Below are positions 8,498 to 16,907 of a stretch of 37,609 bases of DNA, piece after piece. Location of the stretch: the NCBI GenBank assembly GCA_964499285.1, contig CAZCLA010000030.1:1-37609 (forward strand), written 5' to 3'. Within the stretch, counting starts at the first letter, position 1. The number at the start of each line of letters is the position of its first letter. This stretch comes from JAGFIY01 sp964499285 (GTDB taxonomy: Bacteria; Bacteroidota; Ignavibacteria; Ignavibacteriales; Melioribacteraceae). Under the pieces are notes generated by a model, which was given only the letters and a program-made list of their open reading frames with translations, was not told the DNA's origin and ran no database searches. The position numbers were made by a program, and so were the translations under genes.

Positions 8498-9314
8498 GAC
8501 TTTAACTGATTCTTTACATACAGCTTCTGATGCGGCAGAACAAGCCGAGACAGGATGGATTATGCACCATATTCTTGACAGTCACGAACTGTTTGGAATT
8601 ATTCCGCTTCCGCAAATTCATCTTTTCGGTATTGATCTTTCGATCACTCAGCATGTAGTTTTTATGTGGATCGCTCTTGTGATTCTTACAGTTATTTTTA
8701 CTGCTGTTAGTAGATCCTACTCAAAATCATTAGTTCCAAGAGGAGTTACAAATTTTTTTGAAGTCCTCGTTGTCTTTGTAAGAGATGAAATCGCAAAACC
8801 AACAATTCAAAAAGGATACGAAAAATTCCTTCCTTATTTATTGACGGTTTTCTTCTTCATCCTGGTTTGTAACTTTTTAGGAATGGTTCCTTTTGGGGCA
8901 ACCGCAACTAGCAATATTTCAGTAACAGCAACTTTAGCTATTATTTCGTTCTTTGTCATTCAAATAGGCGGAGTAATGAAGAACGGTTTGTTTGGTTACT
9001 TTAAAGGTTTGATTCCTCACGGGGTTCCTTTCTGGCTTCTCCCGATTATGTTTGTTGTCGAATTGCTCGGATTGTTTACAAAACCATTTGCGTTAGCAAT
9101 AAGATTATTTGCAAATATGACCGCCGGTCACATTGTGATTTTAGCCTTGATCGGTTTAATTTTTATTCTGAAAACTTTGTATGTCGCACCCGTTTCGGTT
9201 GCGTTTGCTTTATTTATATATTTATTGGAAGTGCTCGTTGCACTAATTCAGGCTTATATATTTACGATGCTGTCATCATTATTTATAGGTATGGCTGTTC
9301 ATCAGGAACATTAA
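8478..9314 (+). CDS. atpB: F-type ATP synthase subunit a
   Basis: The 278-residue integral membrane subunit forms the proton half-channels of Fo. The essential arginine lies in FALAIRLFANMTAGH (R209), and the last helix carries EVLVALIQAYIFTMLSSLFIG, both family hallmarks. A soluble N-terminal extension of about 50 residues precedes the first membrane helix. The start overlaps atpI by 20 bases; the next gene is 27 bases downstream. Confidence 0.95.
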   Translation: MNETTVKTLTDSLHTASDAAEQAETGWIMHHILDSHELFGIIPLPQIHLFGIDLSITQHVVFMWIALVILTVIFTAVSRSYSKSLVPRGVTNFFEVLVVFVRDEIAKPTIQKGYEKFLPYLLTVFFFILVCNFLGMVPFGATATSNISVTATLAIISFFVIQIGGVMKNGLFGYFKGLIPHGVPFWLLPIMFVVELLGLFTKPFALAIRLFANMTAGHIVILALIGLIFILKTLYVAPVSVAFALFIYLLEVLVALIQAYIFTMLSSLFIGMAVHQEH

Positions 9315-9330
9315 TTCAATTTATTAATTA

Positions 9331-9336
9331 GGAGGA
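9331..9336 (+). promoter_or_regulatory. Strong ribosome binding site of atpE
   Basis: GGAGGA lies 5 bases before the atpE ATG and is one of the best Shine-Dalgarno matches in the operon. This fits the need for many more c subunits than other Fo subunits. Confidence 0.7.
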
Positions 9337-9341
9337 CATAA

Positions 9342-9560
9342 ATGGATCTCGCATTCTTAGCTGCTGGTTTTGGTGCCAGTTTAACTGTTATTGGGGGAGC
9401 TTTTGGAATTGGAAAATTAGCTAGTTCTGCAATGGAAGCTAGTGGACGTCAACCGGAAGCTGCTGGTGATATTAGAACATCTATGATTATTGCTGCTGCG
9501 CTTATTGAGGGAATTTCGCTTTTTGCGCTTGTGATCTGTATTCTTTTGGCACTTAAGTAA
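9342..9560 (+). CDS. atpE: F-type ATP synthase subunit c
   Basis: The 72-residue double-helix hairpin is the usual size for the c-ring protomer. The polar loop reads ASGRQPEAAGDIRT and the ion-binding carboxylate is E56 (AALIEGISL). Helix 1 reads GAFGIGKLAS, without the glutamine typical of sodium-binding c subunits, and no Ser/Thr follows E56. The ring is therefore probably proton-coupled; this is inference. Confidence 0.95.
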   Translation: MDLAFLAAGFGASLTVIGGAFGIGKLASSAMEASGRQPEAAGDIRTSMIIAAALIEGISLFALVICILLALK

Positions 9561-9591
9561 TAATTAACAAACAGAAATAGGAAAATTTATT

Positions 9592-10131
9592 ATGCTCGGA
9601 ATGTCCAAAGTTTTACTCGCATTCTCTGGAAGTGCACAGGGCGGTTTGCTTGACGTTAATCCCGGATTGATGATTTGGACTGTTATAACTTTTGTTATTC
9701 TTCTTTTAATTTTAAAAAAACTAGCATGGAAACCGATCCTTAATTCTTTGAGCGAAAGAGAGAAGTTTATAAAAGAATCTCTCGAAAAAGCTGAAATAGC
9801 TCAGAAAGAAGCGGAAAAAATGATTGCCGATAACAAGGCAAGCATTGAAAGAGCGGAAGAAGAAGCACAAAAAATAGTTGGCCAAAGCAGGGAGTACGCG
9901 GAAAAACTCAAATCCCAAATTATTGAAGAAAGCAAAAACGAAGCGAAGAAGATTATGGATGATGCTGCTTCGGAAATTGAACGTAAAAATAAAGAAGCTT
10001 TTTCCAATTTGAAGGATCAAGTTGCTGCGATAGCAATTGATGCTGCGGAAAAAATTATTCTTGAAAATTTGGACAAAGAAAAGCAATCGAAGATTATCAA
10101 TAAATATATTGAGGATATTTCTAAGAACTAA
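9592..10131 (+). CDS. atpF: F-type ATP synthase subunit b
   Basis: The 179-residue protein has one N-terminal membrane helix (LMIWTVITFVILLLILKKLAW, about residues 26-46) and a long charged helical stalk rich in Glu, Lys and Ala. It forms the peripheral stalk linking Fo to F1 with the delta subunit. An ATG four codons downstream (MSKVLLAF) could be an alternative start. It sits 31 bases after atpE and 2 bases before atpH. Confidence 0.93.
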   Translation: MLGMSKVLLAFSGSAQGGLLDVNPGLMIWTVITFVILLLILKKLAWKPILNSLSEREKFIKESLEKAEIAQKEAEKMIADNKASIERAEEEAQKIVGQSREYAEKLKSQIIEESKNEAKKIMDDAASEIERKNKEAFSNLKDQVAAIAIDAAEKIILENLDKEKQSKIINKYIEDISKN

Positions 10132-10133
10132 TT

Positions 10134-10688
10134 ATGAGTCGGTTTGCAGTTTCAACAAGATATGCTGTCTCTCTTCTGGAAGATTCAGTTGAGAAAAATT
10201 TGCTCGCTAAAGTAGCTGTAGATATTGAATTGATTAATTCGACATTTGCTGCTTCAAAAGAGCTAAGAAGGATCATGGCAAATCCGATAATTAGTGTAGA
10301 AAAAAAGAAAAATATTCTTAATGATTTGTTTTCGGAAAAAGTCACTGATGAAGTACTTAAATTCTTGTATATGATCCTAAATAAAGGAAGAGAAGATCTT
10401 TATTTCGATATAACTGACAGATTTATTGAATTAAAAAATCTAAAGGAAGGAATCGTCAATGTTCTGATTACAAGTGCAGTTGAACTTGACAATTCCCAAA
10501 AAGAAAAAATAATAAACAGACTGGAAGTCTTTACCAATAAAAAAGTAAAGGCTGAATTTAAAATTGATTCTTCGATTATTGGTGGCTTTATTGCAAAAAT
10601 TGGGGACACAATAATTGATGCTTCAATTTTTCATCAATTGGAAAGATTGAAAAAAACATTTATTTCAGAATCAATTAATCTGAACTAA
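10134..10688 (+). CDS. atpH: F-type ATP synthase subunit delta
   Basis: The 184-residue soluble protein has the OSCP/delta pattern: N-terminal RYAVSLLEDSVEKN and C-terminal VKAEFKIDSSIIGGFIAKIGDTIIDAS, including the GG and D.S residues. It connects the peripheral stalk to the top of the alpha-beta hexamer. Position between atpF and atpA is the standard one. Confidence 0.93.
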   Translation: MSRFAVSTRYAVSLLEDSVEKNLLAKVAVDIELINSTFAASKELRRIMANPIISVEKKKNILNDLFSEKVTDEVLKFLYMILNKGREDLYFDITDRFIELKNLKEGIVNVLITSAVELDNSQKEKIINRLEVFTNKKVKAEFKIDSSIIGGFIAKIGDTIIDASIFHQLERLKKTFISESINLN

Positions 10689-10706
10689 AAATTTTAAGGA
10701 AAAAAA

Positions 10707-12257
10707 ATGGCGGAAGTTAGACCAGATGAAGTTTCGGCGATTTTAAAGAAACAGCTTGGCGGTTTCGAGAATGAAATGGATATTTATGATGTCGGTACCG
10801 TTCTTCAAGTCGGTGATGGTATTGCAAGAGTCTACGGATTATCAGAAGTCATGGCGAGCGAATTGATCGAGTTTCCAAACGACGTTATGGGAATGGTTCT
10901 GAACCTCGAAGAAGATAGTGTTGGCTGTGTGTTATTTGGCGAAAGTTCTCATATTAAGGAAGGCGATACAGTCAAGAGGACAAAACGTGTGGCGTCATTC
11001 CCTGTCGGGGATTATATGCTCGGTAGAGTTGTGAATCCTCTCGGCGAACCGACAGATGGAAAAGGTGCAATGCAGCATTCTAAATATATGCCCATTGAAA
11101 GAAAAGCCCTGGGCGTTATTCAAAGACAGCCTGTTGTTGAACCTTTACAGACCGGAATAACTGCTATTGATGCTATGATTCCGATCGGCAGAGGTCAAAG
11201 GGAACTAATAATCGGCGATCGCCAAACGGGTAAAACTGCTGTTGCGATTGATGCAATCATAAATCAGAAATTTACACACACCGAAGAAGCAAAAGCGTTA
11301 GGAATTGAGCCGGTTTATTGTATATACGTGGCGATAGGTCAGAAGAATTCCACTGTTGCTCAAGTTGTAGCAAAACTTGAAGAACAAGGCGCTATGGGAT
11401 ATACGACTGTTGTTTCTGCCCCTGCATCAACACCTGCACCGCTTCAATATATTGCTCCTTACGCAGGAGCCACTCTCGGTGAATATTTTAGGGACAATGG
11501 AAAACATTCGCTCGTTATTTATGACGACCTTTCTAAACAAGCTGTTGCTTACAGAGAATTATCATTGCTATTGAGAAGACCTCCAGGACGTGAAGCCTAT
11601 CCCGGAGATATTTTCTATCTTCACTCACGTCTTCTTGAAAGAGCTTCAAAACTTAGCGATGCAGAAGGCGGAGGCAGTTTAACCGCGCTTCCAATCATCG
11701 AAACTCAACAAGGCGACGTGTCAGCTTATATTCCCACAAACGTTATTTCGATTACAGACGGTCAAATTTATCTCGAACCTAACTTGTTTAACGCTGGCGT
11801 GCGTCCCGCAATAAACGTAGGAATTAGCGTATCGAGAGTTGGCGGCAATGCTCAAATTAAAGCTATGAAAAAAGTTGCCGGTTCATTAAAACTGGATCTC
11901 GCACAATATAGAGAGTTGGAAGCTTTTGCTAAATTCGGTTCCGATTTGGATAAAGCAACTCAGAGAACTTTGGGAAAGGGCGCTAGATTAGTTGAATTGC
12001 TTAAGCAAGGTCAATATGCCCCTGTGCCGGTTGAAAAACAAGTGGTAAGCGTATATGCCGGTACTCAAGGATTTTTGGAAAAAATCCCCGTTCCTGATGT
12101 AAAAAGATTTGAGAAAGAACTTATAGAATTTATTGATTTAAAACATTCGGATTTATTCGAAAACATTAAAAAAGAAAAAGCACTTACAGATCCGATCGTT
12201 GAAAAACTGAAGAACGTATTAAATGAATTCTTGTCAAAATTTAAGGTCAGTGAATAA
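10707..12257 (+). CDS. atpA: F-type ATP synthase subunit alpha
   Basis: The 516-residue protein carries the Walker A motif GDRQTGKT (residues 170-177) and the alpha signature PAINVGISVSRVGGNAQ. The nearby LVIYDDLSKQAVAYRELSLLLRRPPGREAYPGD segment, described here in two parts, contains the Walker B aspartates and the visiting arginine loop. It binds nucleotide non-catalytically and forms the F1 hexamer with beta, whose gene is not in this window. It has the full family length. Confidence 0.97.
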   Translation: MAEVRPDEVSAILKKQLGGFENEMDIYDVGTVLQVGDGIARVYGLSEVMASELIEFPNDVMGMVLNLEEDSVGCVLFGESSHIKEGDTVKRTKRVASFPVGDYMLGRVVNPLGEPTDGKGAMQHSKYMPIERKALGVIQRQPVVEPLQTGITAIDAMIPIGRGQRELIIGDRQTGKTAVAIDAIINQKFTHTEEAKALGIEPVYCIYVAIGQKNSTVAQVVAKLEEQGAMGYTTVVSAPASTPAPLQYIAPYAGATLGEYFRDNGKHSLVIYDDLSKQAVAYRELSLLLRRPPGREAYPGDIFYLHSRLLERASKLSDAEGGGSLTALPIIETQQGDVSAYIPTNVISITDGQIYLEPNLFNAGVRPAINVGISVSRVGGNAQIKAMKKVAGSLKLDLAQYRELEAFAKFGSDLDKATQRTLGKGARLVELLKQGQYAPVPVEKQVVSVYAGTQGFLEKIPVPDVKRFEKELIEFIDLKHSDLFENIKKEKALTDPIVEKLKNVLNEFLSKFKVSE

Positions 12258-12263
12258 GAACTC

Positions 12264-13148
12264 ATGGCAACTCTTCGTGACATAAAAAGAAGAATAGTCG
12301 GTGTAAAAAACACCCAGCAGATTACTAAAGCTATGAAAATGGTTGCTGCTGCTAGACTAAAAAGAGCACAAGATAATATGCTTGCTGCTAAACCTTATTC
12401 GCAGAAGGTTGCTGAAGTTTTGTCAAACCTGATCAAATCTGAGCGCAATATTTCTAATCCGTTATTTGTAGAACGCGAAGTAAAAAAAATTGCCGTTATT
12501 TTATTGACTTCGGATAGAGGACTTTGCGGCGGGTTTAACATGAACGCAATTCGAAAAGCGCAAGATTTGATTCAAAAGAAATATATAAGTTTGGTTGACG
12601 ATAATTCCCTCTCTCTTTACTGTGTGGGTAAGAAAGGGAACGACTTCTTCAAGAAAAATTTTGATAATGTCGCCGGATCGTATCCCGGTATTTTTTCCGA
12701 ACTTAAATTCGAATTTGCATCTTCTATGGTTACTGATTTTGTGAATAAATTTCTGAATGGCGAAATTGATAAAGTAGTTGTTGTTTACAATCAATTCAAA
12801 TCAGTTGTGCAGCAAGAAGTTGTGGAGGAACAACTATTACCGATATTACCTTTTGAAACTTCTGATGAAGATGCAGCAAACAATGTTGAATTTATTTTCG
12901 AACCCGATAAAATTAGCATTATCAATTCACTGCTCCCAAAACACCTAAATGCTCAATTTTGGAAGGCACTTCTTGAATCATATGCTGCAGAACTAGGTGC
13001 GCGTATGACCGCAATGGACATGGCCACAGAAAATGCAAAAGAAATAATTAGATCATTACAGATAAAATATAACAAAGAGCGGCAAGCGGCTATCACGAAA
13101 GAGATTTTGGAGATTGTTTCCGGGGCGAATGCCTTGAAAAGTGCATAA
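12264..13148 (+). CDS. atpG: F-type ATP synthase subunit gamma
   Basis: The 294-residue rotor subunit has the N-terminal helix ATLRDIKRRIVGVKNTQQIT with KAMKMVAAARLKRAQ, and a C-terminal helix with MTAMDMATENAKEII. These form the central coiled coil. It starts 6 bases after atpA. The operon ends here: atpD and atpC (beta, epsilon) do not follow, as in Chlorobi, where they sit at another locus. No terminator hairpin is obvious in the 55 bases before ffh. Confidence 0.96.
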   Translation: MATLRDIKRRIVGVKNTQQITKAMKMVAAARLKRAQDNMLAAKPYSQKVAEVLSNLIKSERNISNPLFVEREVKKIAVILLTSDRGLCGGFNMNAIRKAQDLIQKKYISLVDDNSLSLYCVGKKGNDFFKKNFDNVAGSYPGIFSELKFEFASSMVTDFVNKFLNGEIDKVVVVYNQFKSVVQQEVVEEQLLPILPFETSDEDAANNVEFIFEPDKISIINSLLPKHLNAQFWKALLESYAAELGARMTAMDMATENAKEIIRSLQIKYNKERQAAITKEILEIVSGANALKSA

Positions 13149-13203
13149 TTTGGATTGATATGATGATGCTTTTTTGTTATTTTATTTAGGATTATGAAGT
13201 ATT

Positions 13204-14538
13204 ATGCTTGAGGACATTACTCTTAAGCTTGATAAAGCTCTTAAAAAAATTACCGGTCAAGGAAGATTAACTGAAACTAACATTTCGGATACTCTTCGTG
13301 AAATCCGGCGTGTTCTTTTAGATGCTGACGTTAACTATAAAGTTGCCAAAAACTTTATTGAGGATGTTAAAGAGAAAGCTCTTGGTAAAGAGGTGCTTGC
13401 TTCCGTTACCCCAGGTCAACTTATCACAAAAATTTTTTATGATGAGCTGACAAAATTGATGGGAAGCTCCAACCGCGAGATTAGAATTAATCCTTCGGGA
13501 CCGACAATTATTCTAATGGTTGGGTTGCAAGGTTCTGGTAAGACTACTTTTTCAGGTAAACTTGCTAAAAAGCTGACCGATCAAAAAAGAAAAGTACTTC
13601 TTGTTGCCGCAGATATTTACAGACCTGCTGCAATCGATCAATTGAAAACACTTGGGAAACAGATCGATGTTCCAGTCTTTTCGATTGATGGAGATAAGGA
13701 TGCTGTTAAGATTGCTAAGAACTCACTCGATTATGCAAAAGCAAACGGACTTAACACCATCATTATCGATACTGCCGGGCGTTTACATGTTGATGAAACT
13801 TTGATGGATGAAGTTGCCTCGATAAAAGAAGCGGTTAAACCGACGGAGATATTGTTTGTTGTCGACTCGATGATCGGACAGGATGCCGTAAATTCAGCAA
13901 AAGCATTTCATGATAGATTAGCTTTTGATGGAATAGTTCTTACTAAGATGGATGGCGATTCGCGCGGGGGTTGTGCTCTTTCAATCAGAGCCGTTGTCGA
14001 AAAACCGATTAAGTTTTTGAGCCTAGGAGAAAAACTTGATTCAATTGAAGTTTTTTATCCGGAAAGATTGGCTTCAAGAATTCTTGGTAAAGGAGATATA
14101 GTTTCATTAGTTGAGAAAGCTCAGCAGCAATTTGATGGAAGAGAGGCTGAGGATCTTGAAAAGAAACTTCTTTCTAATAAATTTGATTTTGAAGATTTCT
14201 TGAAGCAGATTAAGATGATAAAAAAAATGGGATCCCTTCAATCGTTGCTTGGAATGGTTCCCGGACTGGGTAAAAACTTAAAGGAAACGGATATTGATGA
14301 TAAACAACTTGTTAGGGTTGAAGCAATAATTCAATCAATGACAAAACAAGAGAGAAAGAATCCTAAAATATTAAACGGAAATAGGCGAAAAAGAATTGCT
14401 CGAGGAAGCGGAAATTCGATTCAAGATGTTAATAGACTGATAAAACAGTTTAACGAAATGCAGAAAATGATGAAAATGTTCAGCGGAAAAAATAACAAAA
14501 AAATGATGAGAAATTTGAAGAATTTAAGAATAAATTGA
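13204..14538 (+). CDS. ffh: Signal recognition particle protein Ffh
   Basis: The 444-residue SRP GTPase has an N-domain helical bundle (residues 1-95). G-domain motifs are GLQGSGKT (107-114), DTAGRLHVDE and TKMDGDSRGG. The Met-rich M-domain (about 325-444) contains GMVPGLGKNLKE and the RNA-binding segment RRKRIARGSGNS. It binds 4.5S RNA and signal sequences and targets nascent membrane proteins. The SRP RNA gene itself was not found nearby. Confidence 0.97.
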   Translation: MLEDITLKLDKALKKITGQGRLTETNISDTLREIRRVLLDADVNYKVAKNFIEDVKEKALGKEVLASVTPGQLITKIFYDELTKLMGSSNREIRINPSGPTIILMVGLQGSGKTTFSGKLAKKLTDQKRKVLLVAADIYRPAAIDQLKTLGKQIDVPVFSIDGDKDAVKIAKNSLDYAKANGLNTIIIDTAGRLHVDETLMDEVASIKEAVKPTEILFVVDSMIGQDAVNSAKAFHDRLAFDGIVLTKMDGDSRGGCALSIRAVVEKPIKFLSLGEKLDSIEVFYPERLASRILGKGDIVSLVEKAQQQFDGREAEDLEKKLLSNKFDFEDFLKQIKMIKKMGSLQSLLGMVPGLGKNLKETDIDDKQLVRVEAIIQSMTKQERKNPKILNGNRRKRIARGSGNSIQDVNRLIKQFNEMQKMMKMFSGKNNKKMMRNLKNLRIN

Positions 14539-14550
14539 TAAATTAAATTA

Positions 14551-14555
14551 GGAGG
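14551..14555 (+). promoter_or_regulatory. Ribosome binding site deciding the TTG start of rpsP
   Basis: GGAGG lies 10 bases before TTG 14566. No ATG is available before the conserved AVKLRLRRMGKKRQP start of S16, so this site supports initiation at TTG. Confidence 0.8.
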
Positions 14556-14565
14556 ATTATTTAAT

Positions 14566-15102
14566 TTGGCTGTTAAGTTAAGATTACGAAGAATGGGGAA
14601 AAAAAGACAACCTGTTTATAAAGTTGTTGCTGCTGATGTTCGGTCTCCGAGAGACGGAAAGTTTATTGAAGCAATTGGATTATATAACCCGAAAGCTAAT
14701 CCAGCTCAGATTGAGATAAACGAAGAAAGAGCGCTTTATTGGCTTGGCGTTGGTGCCGAACCTACTGATACGGTAAGAAACCTTTTGAGCAAATCAGGCA
14801 TTCTACTTAAAAAAGAATTGCTAAAAGAAGGCTTAGATGATGAGAAAATAAGCGCCCGCATGGAACAGTGGAATTCTGGAAAAGAAGAAAAATTAGCTGC
14901 CGCTCAGAAAAAAGCGGAAGAAAAGTTAAAAGCCGAAGAAAAAAAGAAAGCTGAAGAAGCTAAAAAAGCAGCAGAAGAGGAAAAGAAAGCTGCGGAAGAA
15001 GCTGCTAAAGCCGAGGCAGAAAAAGAAGTTTCTGTGAACACAGAAAATGAGGAAGCAACGGGTACTGCTTCCGAAGAGGGAACTGCCGAAGAGAAAGCAT
15101 AA
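14566..15102 (+). CDS. rpsP: 30S ribosomal protein S16 with long Lys/Glu/Ala-rich tail
   Basis: Residues 1 to about 85 are a normal S16 (AVKLRLRRMGKKRQPVYKVV, then GLYNPKANP). The protein continues to 178 residues, about twice the bacterial core length. After residue 105 it is a repetitive Lys/Glu/Ala helix (KKAEEKLKAEEKKKAEEAKK) ending in an acidic, Thr-containing tail. Extended S16 proteins occur in the Bacteroidetes/Chlorobi group. The start is TTG with a good ribosome binding site. It heads the ribosome-assembly operon that ends with rplS. Confidence 0.95.
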   Translation: MAVKLRLRRMGKKRQPVYKVVAADVRSPRDGKFIEAIGLYNPKANPAQIEINEERALYWLGVGAEPTDTVRNLLSKSGILLKKELLKEGLDDEKISARMEQWNSGKEEKLAAAQKKAEEKLKAEEKKKAEEAKKAAEEEKKAAEEAAKAEAEKEVSVNTENEEATGTASEEGTAEEKA

Positions 15103-15135
15103 AAATTCTCTAATCAATTCCTTTTCATTAATTAG

Positions 15136-15166
15136 TACCTATTTTTTTCTCATATACCAATAGGTA
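15136..15166 (+). promoter_or_regulatory. Inverted repeat covering the khpA translation start region
   Basis: An 8-bp perfect inverted repeat (TACCTATT / AATAGGTA) with a 15-base loop ends 5 bases before the khpA ATG. The 3' arm holds the only purine-rich AGGT that could act as the ribosome binding site, so folding could hide it. It lacks a T-run and is not a usual terminator. The role is a guess. Confidence 0.35.
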
Positions 15167-15171
15167 GTTTT

Positions 15172-15248
15172 ATGAAAGAATTTGTAGAATTTATTGCAAA
15201 ACATCTCGTTGACAATCCCGATAGTGTAAATATCGAGGAGACTTTGCC
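15172..15248 (+). CDS. khpA: KhpA-like KH-domain RNA-binding protein (3' part lost in gap)
   Basis: Only the first 25 residues are visible (MKEFVEFIAKHLVDNPDSVN, then IEETL). They match the start of the roughly 77-residue YlqC/KhpA family, a single KH domain with an N-terminal helix. KhpA binds RNA, often with KhpB, and its gene commonly sits between rpsP and rimM, as here. The rest is in the N gap. Confidence 0.75.
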
Positions 15249-15348
15249 NNNNNNNNNNNNNNNNNNNNNNNNNNNNNNNNNNNNNNNNNNNNNNNNNNNN
15301 NNNNNNNNNNNNNNNNNNNNNNNNNNNNNNNNNNNNNNNNNNNNNNNN
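15249..15348. other. Assembly gap of exactly 100 N
   Basis: The run of exactly 100 N is the usual placeholder for a scaffold gap of unknown length. The missing end of khpA (about 50 codons) and the missing N-terminus of rimM (about 20 codons) together need more than 100 bases, so the true gap is probably over 200 bases. Confidence 0.98.
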
Positions 15349-15821
15349 TGTTGGTTTCTTCTTTTTCCGATTTTCCGGATCGTTTTTTTGATTTGGAAAA
15401 CGTTTTCATTGAAATCTTCGACTCTTTAAAAATATTAGAAGTTGAGGATGTAAGAGATTTAGGTGGAGAAATTGCCTTAAAATTTTGCAATTTCGGCGAT
15501 AGTGAATATTTAAGCGATCTAATCGGTTGCAGTCTTTTTCTTGAAAATGATAAAGCGGTAAAGCTTCCTGGAGATACTTATTTTATTCACGATCTAATTG
15601 GAAGTAAAGTTTTTTATAATGATTTGTTCTTTGGAGAATTGAAAGAAGTTTATCAGTTGCAGTCCAACGATATTTATATCATCAATTCTGTCGATGGAAA
15701 GGAAATCTTGCTGCCGGCTATAAAAAATTGCATTGAGTCGTTCGATGCGGAACAAAAAGTTCTACATCTTGCGGATGATTATAAATTGTATCTTATGACG
15801 GATGAAGACGATGAGAATTGA
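15349..15821 (+). CDS. rimM: Ribosome maturation factor RimM (5' part lost in gap)
   Basis: The visible 157 or so residues start inside the RimM N-terminal domain at SFSDFPDRFFDLENVFIE, which normally lies about 20-30 residues in. A PRC-barrel domain follows (TYFIHDLIGSKVFYN, with GKEILLPAI near the end). RimM binds S19 and helps 30S head assembly. The TTG at 15351 would be an internal leucine codon, not a start. The stop overlaps trmD. Gene order rpsP-khpA-rimM-trmD-rplS supports the call. Confidence 0.9.
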
Positions 15822-16491
15822 TGTTATTTCTGCAGTGCCCGAATTGATGGTAAGTAATCTGCAGAACAGCATTATTAAACGTGCTCAACACAAAAACATT
15901 GTTGAGATTTATCTTCACTCGCTTCGGGATTATACGACTGATAAACATAGAATGATTGATGATAGACCGTTTGGCGGAAGTCCCGGAATGCTTCTTAAGC
16001 CGGAACCTTTCTTCAACTGTTTTAAGAAACTATTGAGTGAAAGAAAGTATGACAATATTATTTTTTCTTCACCGGGCGGTAAAAAATATGATCAATCATT
16101 AGCCAAAAAGTTTTCGCTCGCAAAAAATATAATTATTGTTGCCGGACATTATAAAGGAATCGATGACAGGGTGAGAGAAAAATTTGCGACAGATGAAATA
16201 TCAATCGGTAGTTTTATTTTAAGCGGTGGAGAACTTGTAGCTTCGCTAATTATTGATTCGGTAGTAAGATTGCTTCCCGGAGTTTTGGGGAACAGCGAAT
16301 CTGCACTTACCGATTCATTTATTGACGATCAGATAATTGCAGCACCGGAATTTACGAGACCGGCAGAAATTGAAGGAATGAAAGTCCCGGAAATATTATT
16401 ATCCGGCAACGAAAAAGAAATTAAAAAGTGGAAAAATACACAATCTGAAATTTTAACTAAAAAGTGGAAAAAAAATAATAGTTCGGAGTAG
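15811..16491 (+). CDS. trmD: tRNA (guanine37-N1)-methyltransferase TrmD
   Basis: This SPOUT-fold enzyme makes m1G37 in tRNA using S-adenosylmethionine. The N-terminus is MRIDVISAVPELM; DDRPFGGSPGMLLKPEP forms the substrate region. AGHYKGIDDRVREKF and SIGSFILSGGELVA build the trefoil knot and SAM site. The frame also has an ATG at 15802 (adding MKT), but the family usually begins MRID, so 15811 is preferred. This start lies 11 bases inside rimM. The resulting 226 residues fit the family. Confidence 0.95.
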   Translation: MRIDVISAVPELMVSNLQNSIIKRAQHKNIVEIYLHSLRDYTTDKHRMIDDRPFGGSPGMLLKPEPFFNCFKKLLSERKYDNIIFSSPGGKKYDQSLAKKFSLAKNIIIVAGHYKGIDDRVREKFATDEISIGSFILSGGELVASLIIDSVVRLLPGVLGNSESALTDSFIDDQIIAAPEFTRPAEIEGMKVPEILLSGNEKEIKKWKNTQSEILTKKWKKNNSSE

Positions 16492-16493
16492 CA

Positions 16494-16841
16494 ATGGATA
16501 AATTACAAGACTTAATGACGTTTGAACAGAGAACAGATTATCCCAAATTTAAATCTGGTGACAGAGTTCGTGTTCATGTGAGAGTTATCGAAGGCGACAA
16601 GGAAAGAATACAACCTTTTGAAGGTGATGTAATCAGTGTTAGAGGAAGCGGTTGGGACAAAACTTTTACCGTAAGAAAGGTTTCAAGCGGTGTCGGGGTT
16701 GAAAGAATATTTCCCTATAACTCACCTAAAATTGCAAAGATTGATTTAGTACGTGAAGGTAAAGTTAGAAGAGCAAAACTCTATTATCTGCGCAGTCTTT
16801 CAGGTAAAGCAGCACGTATTAAAGATAAAAATGTAAAGTAG
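16494..16841 (+). CDS. rplS: 50S ribosomal protein L19
   Basis: The 115-residue protein has the L19 pattern FKSGDRVRVHVRVIEGDKER, then VGVERIFPYNSPKI and KLYYLRSLSGKAARIKDK. It sits at the 30S-50S interface. It is the last gene of the translation operon, 2 bases after trmD, and a clear terminator follows. Confidence 0.97.
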   Translation: MDKLQDLMTFEQRTDYPKFKSGDRVRVHVRVIEGDKERIQPFEGDVISVRGSGWDKTFTVRKVSSGVGVERIFPYNSPKIAKIDLVREGKVRRAKLYYLRSLSGKAARIKDKNVK

Positions 16842-16858
16842 AGTTTATTTCTTTTTTT

Positions 16859-16884
16859 AAGCCGCTTCAGAAGCGGCTTTTTTA
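16859..16884 (+). terminator. Rho-independent terminator after rplS
   Basis: A 9-bp perfect stem (AAGCCGCTT / AAGCGGCTT) with loop CAG is followed by a T-run. It closes the rpsP-rplS operon. Confidence 0.9.
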
Positions 16885-16907
16885 GTTTTAAATATTTTGG
16901 AAATAAT

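Noticed and set aside
9721..10086. 121-aa Phe-rich minus-strand ORF
   Set aside because: It is the antisense of the Glu/Lys/Ala-rich stalk of atpF; composition explains the open frame.
14926..15117. Phe/Ser-rich minus-strand ORF
   Set aside because: It is the antisense of the Lys/Glu-rich S16 tail.
15351..15353. TTG as the start codon of rimM
   Set aside because: It follows directly after the N gap and lies inside the conserved N-terminal domain. It is an internal leucine codon of a truncated gene.
15191..15490. Minus-strand ORF spanning the N gap
   Set aside because: The frame is open only because the N bases encode no stop; khpA and rimM explain both flanks.
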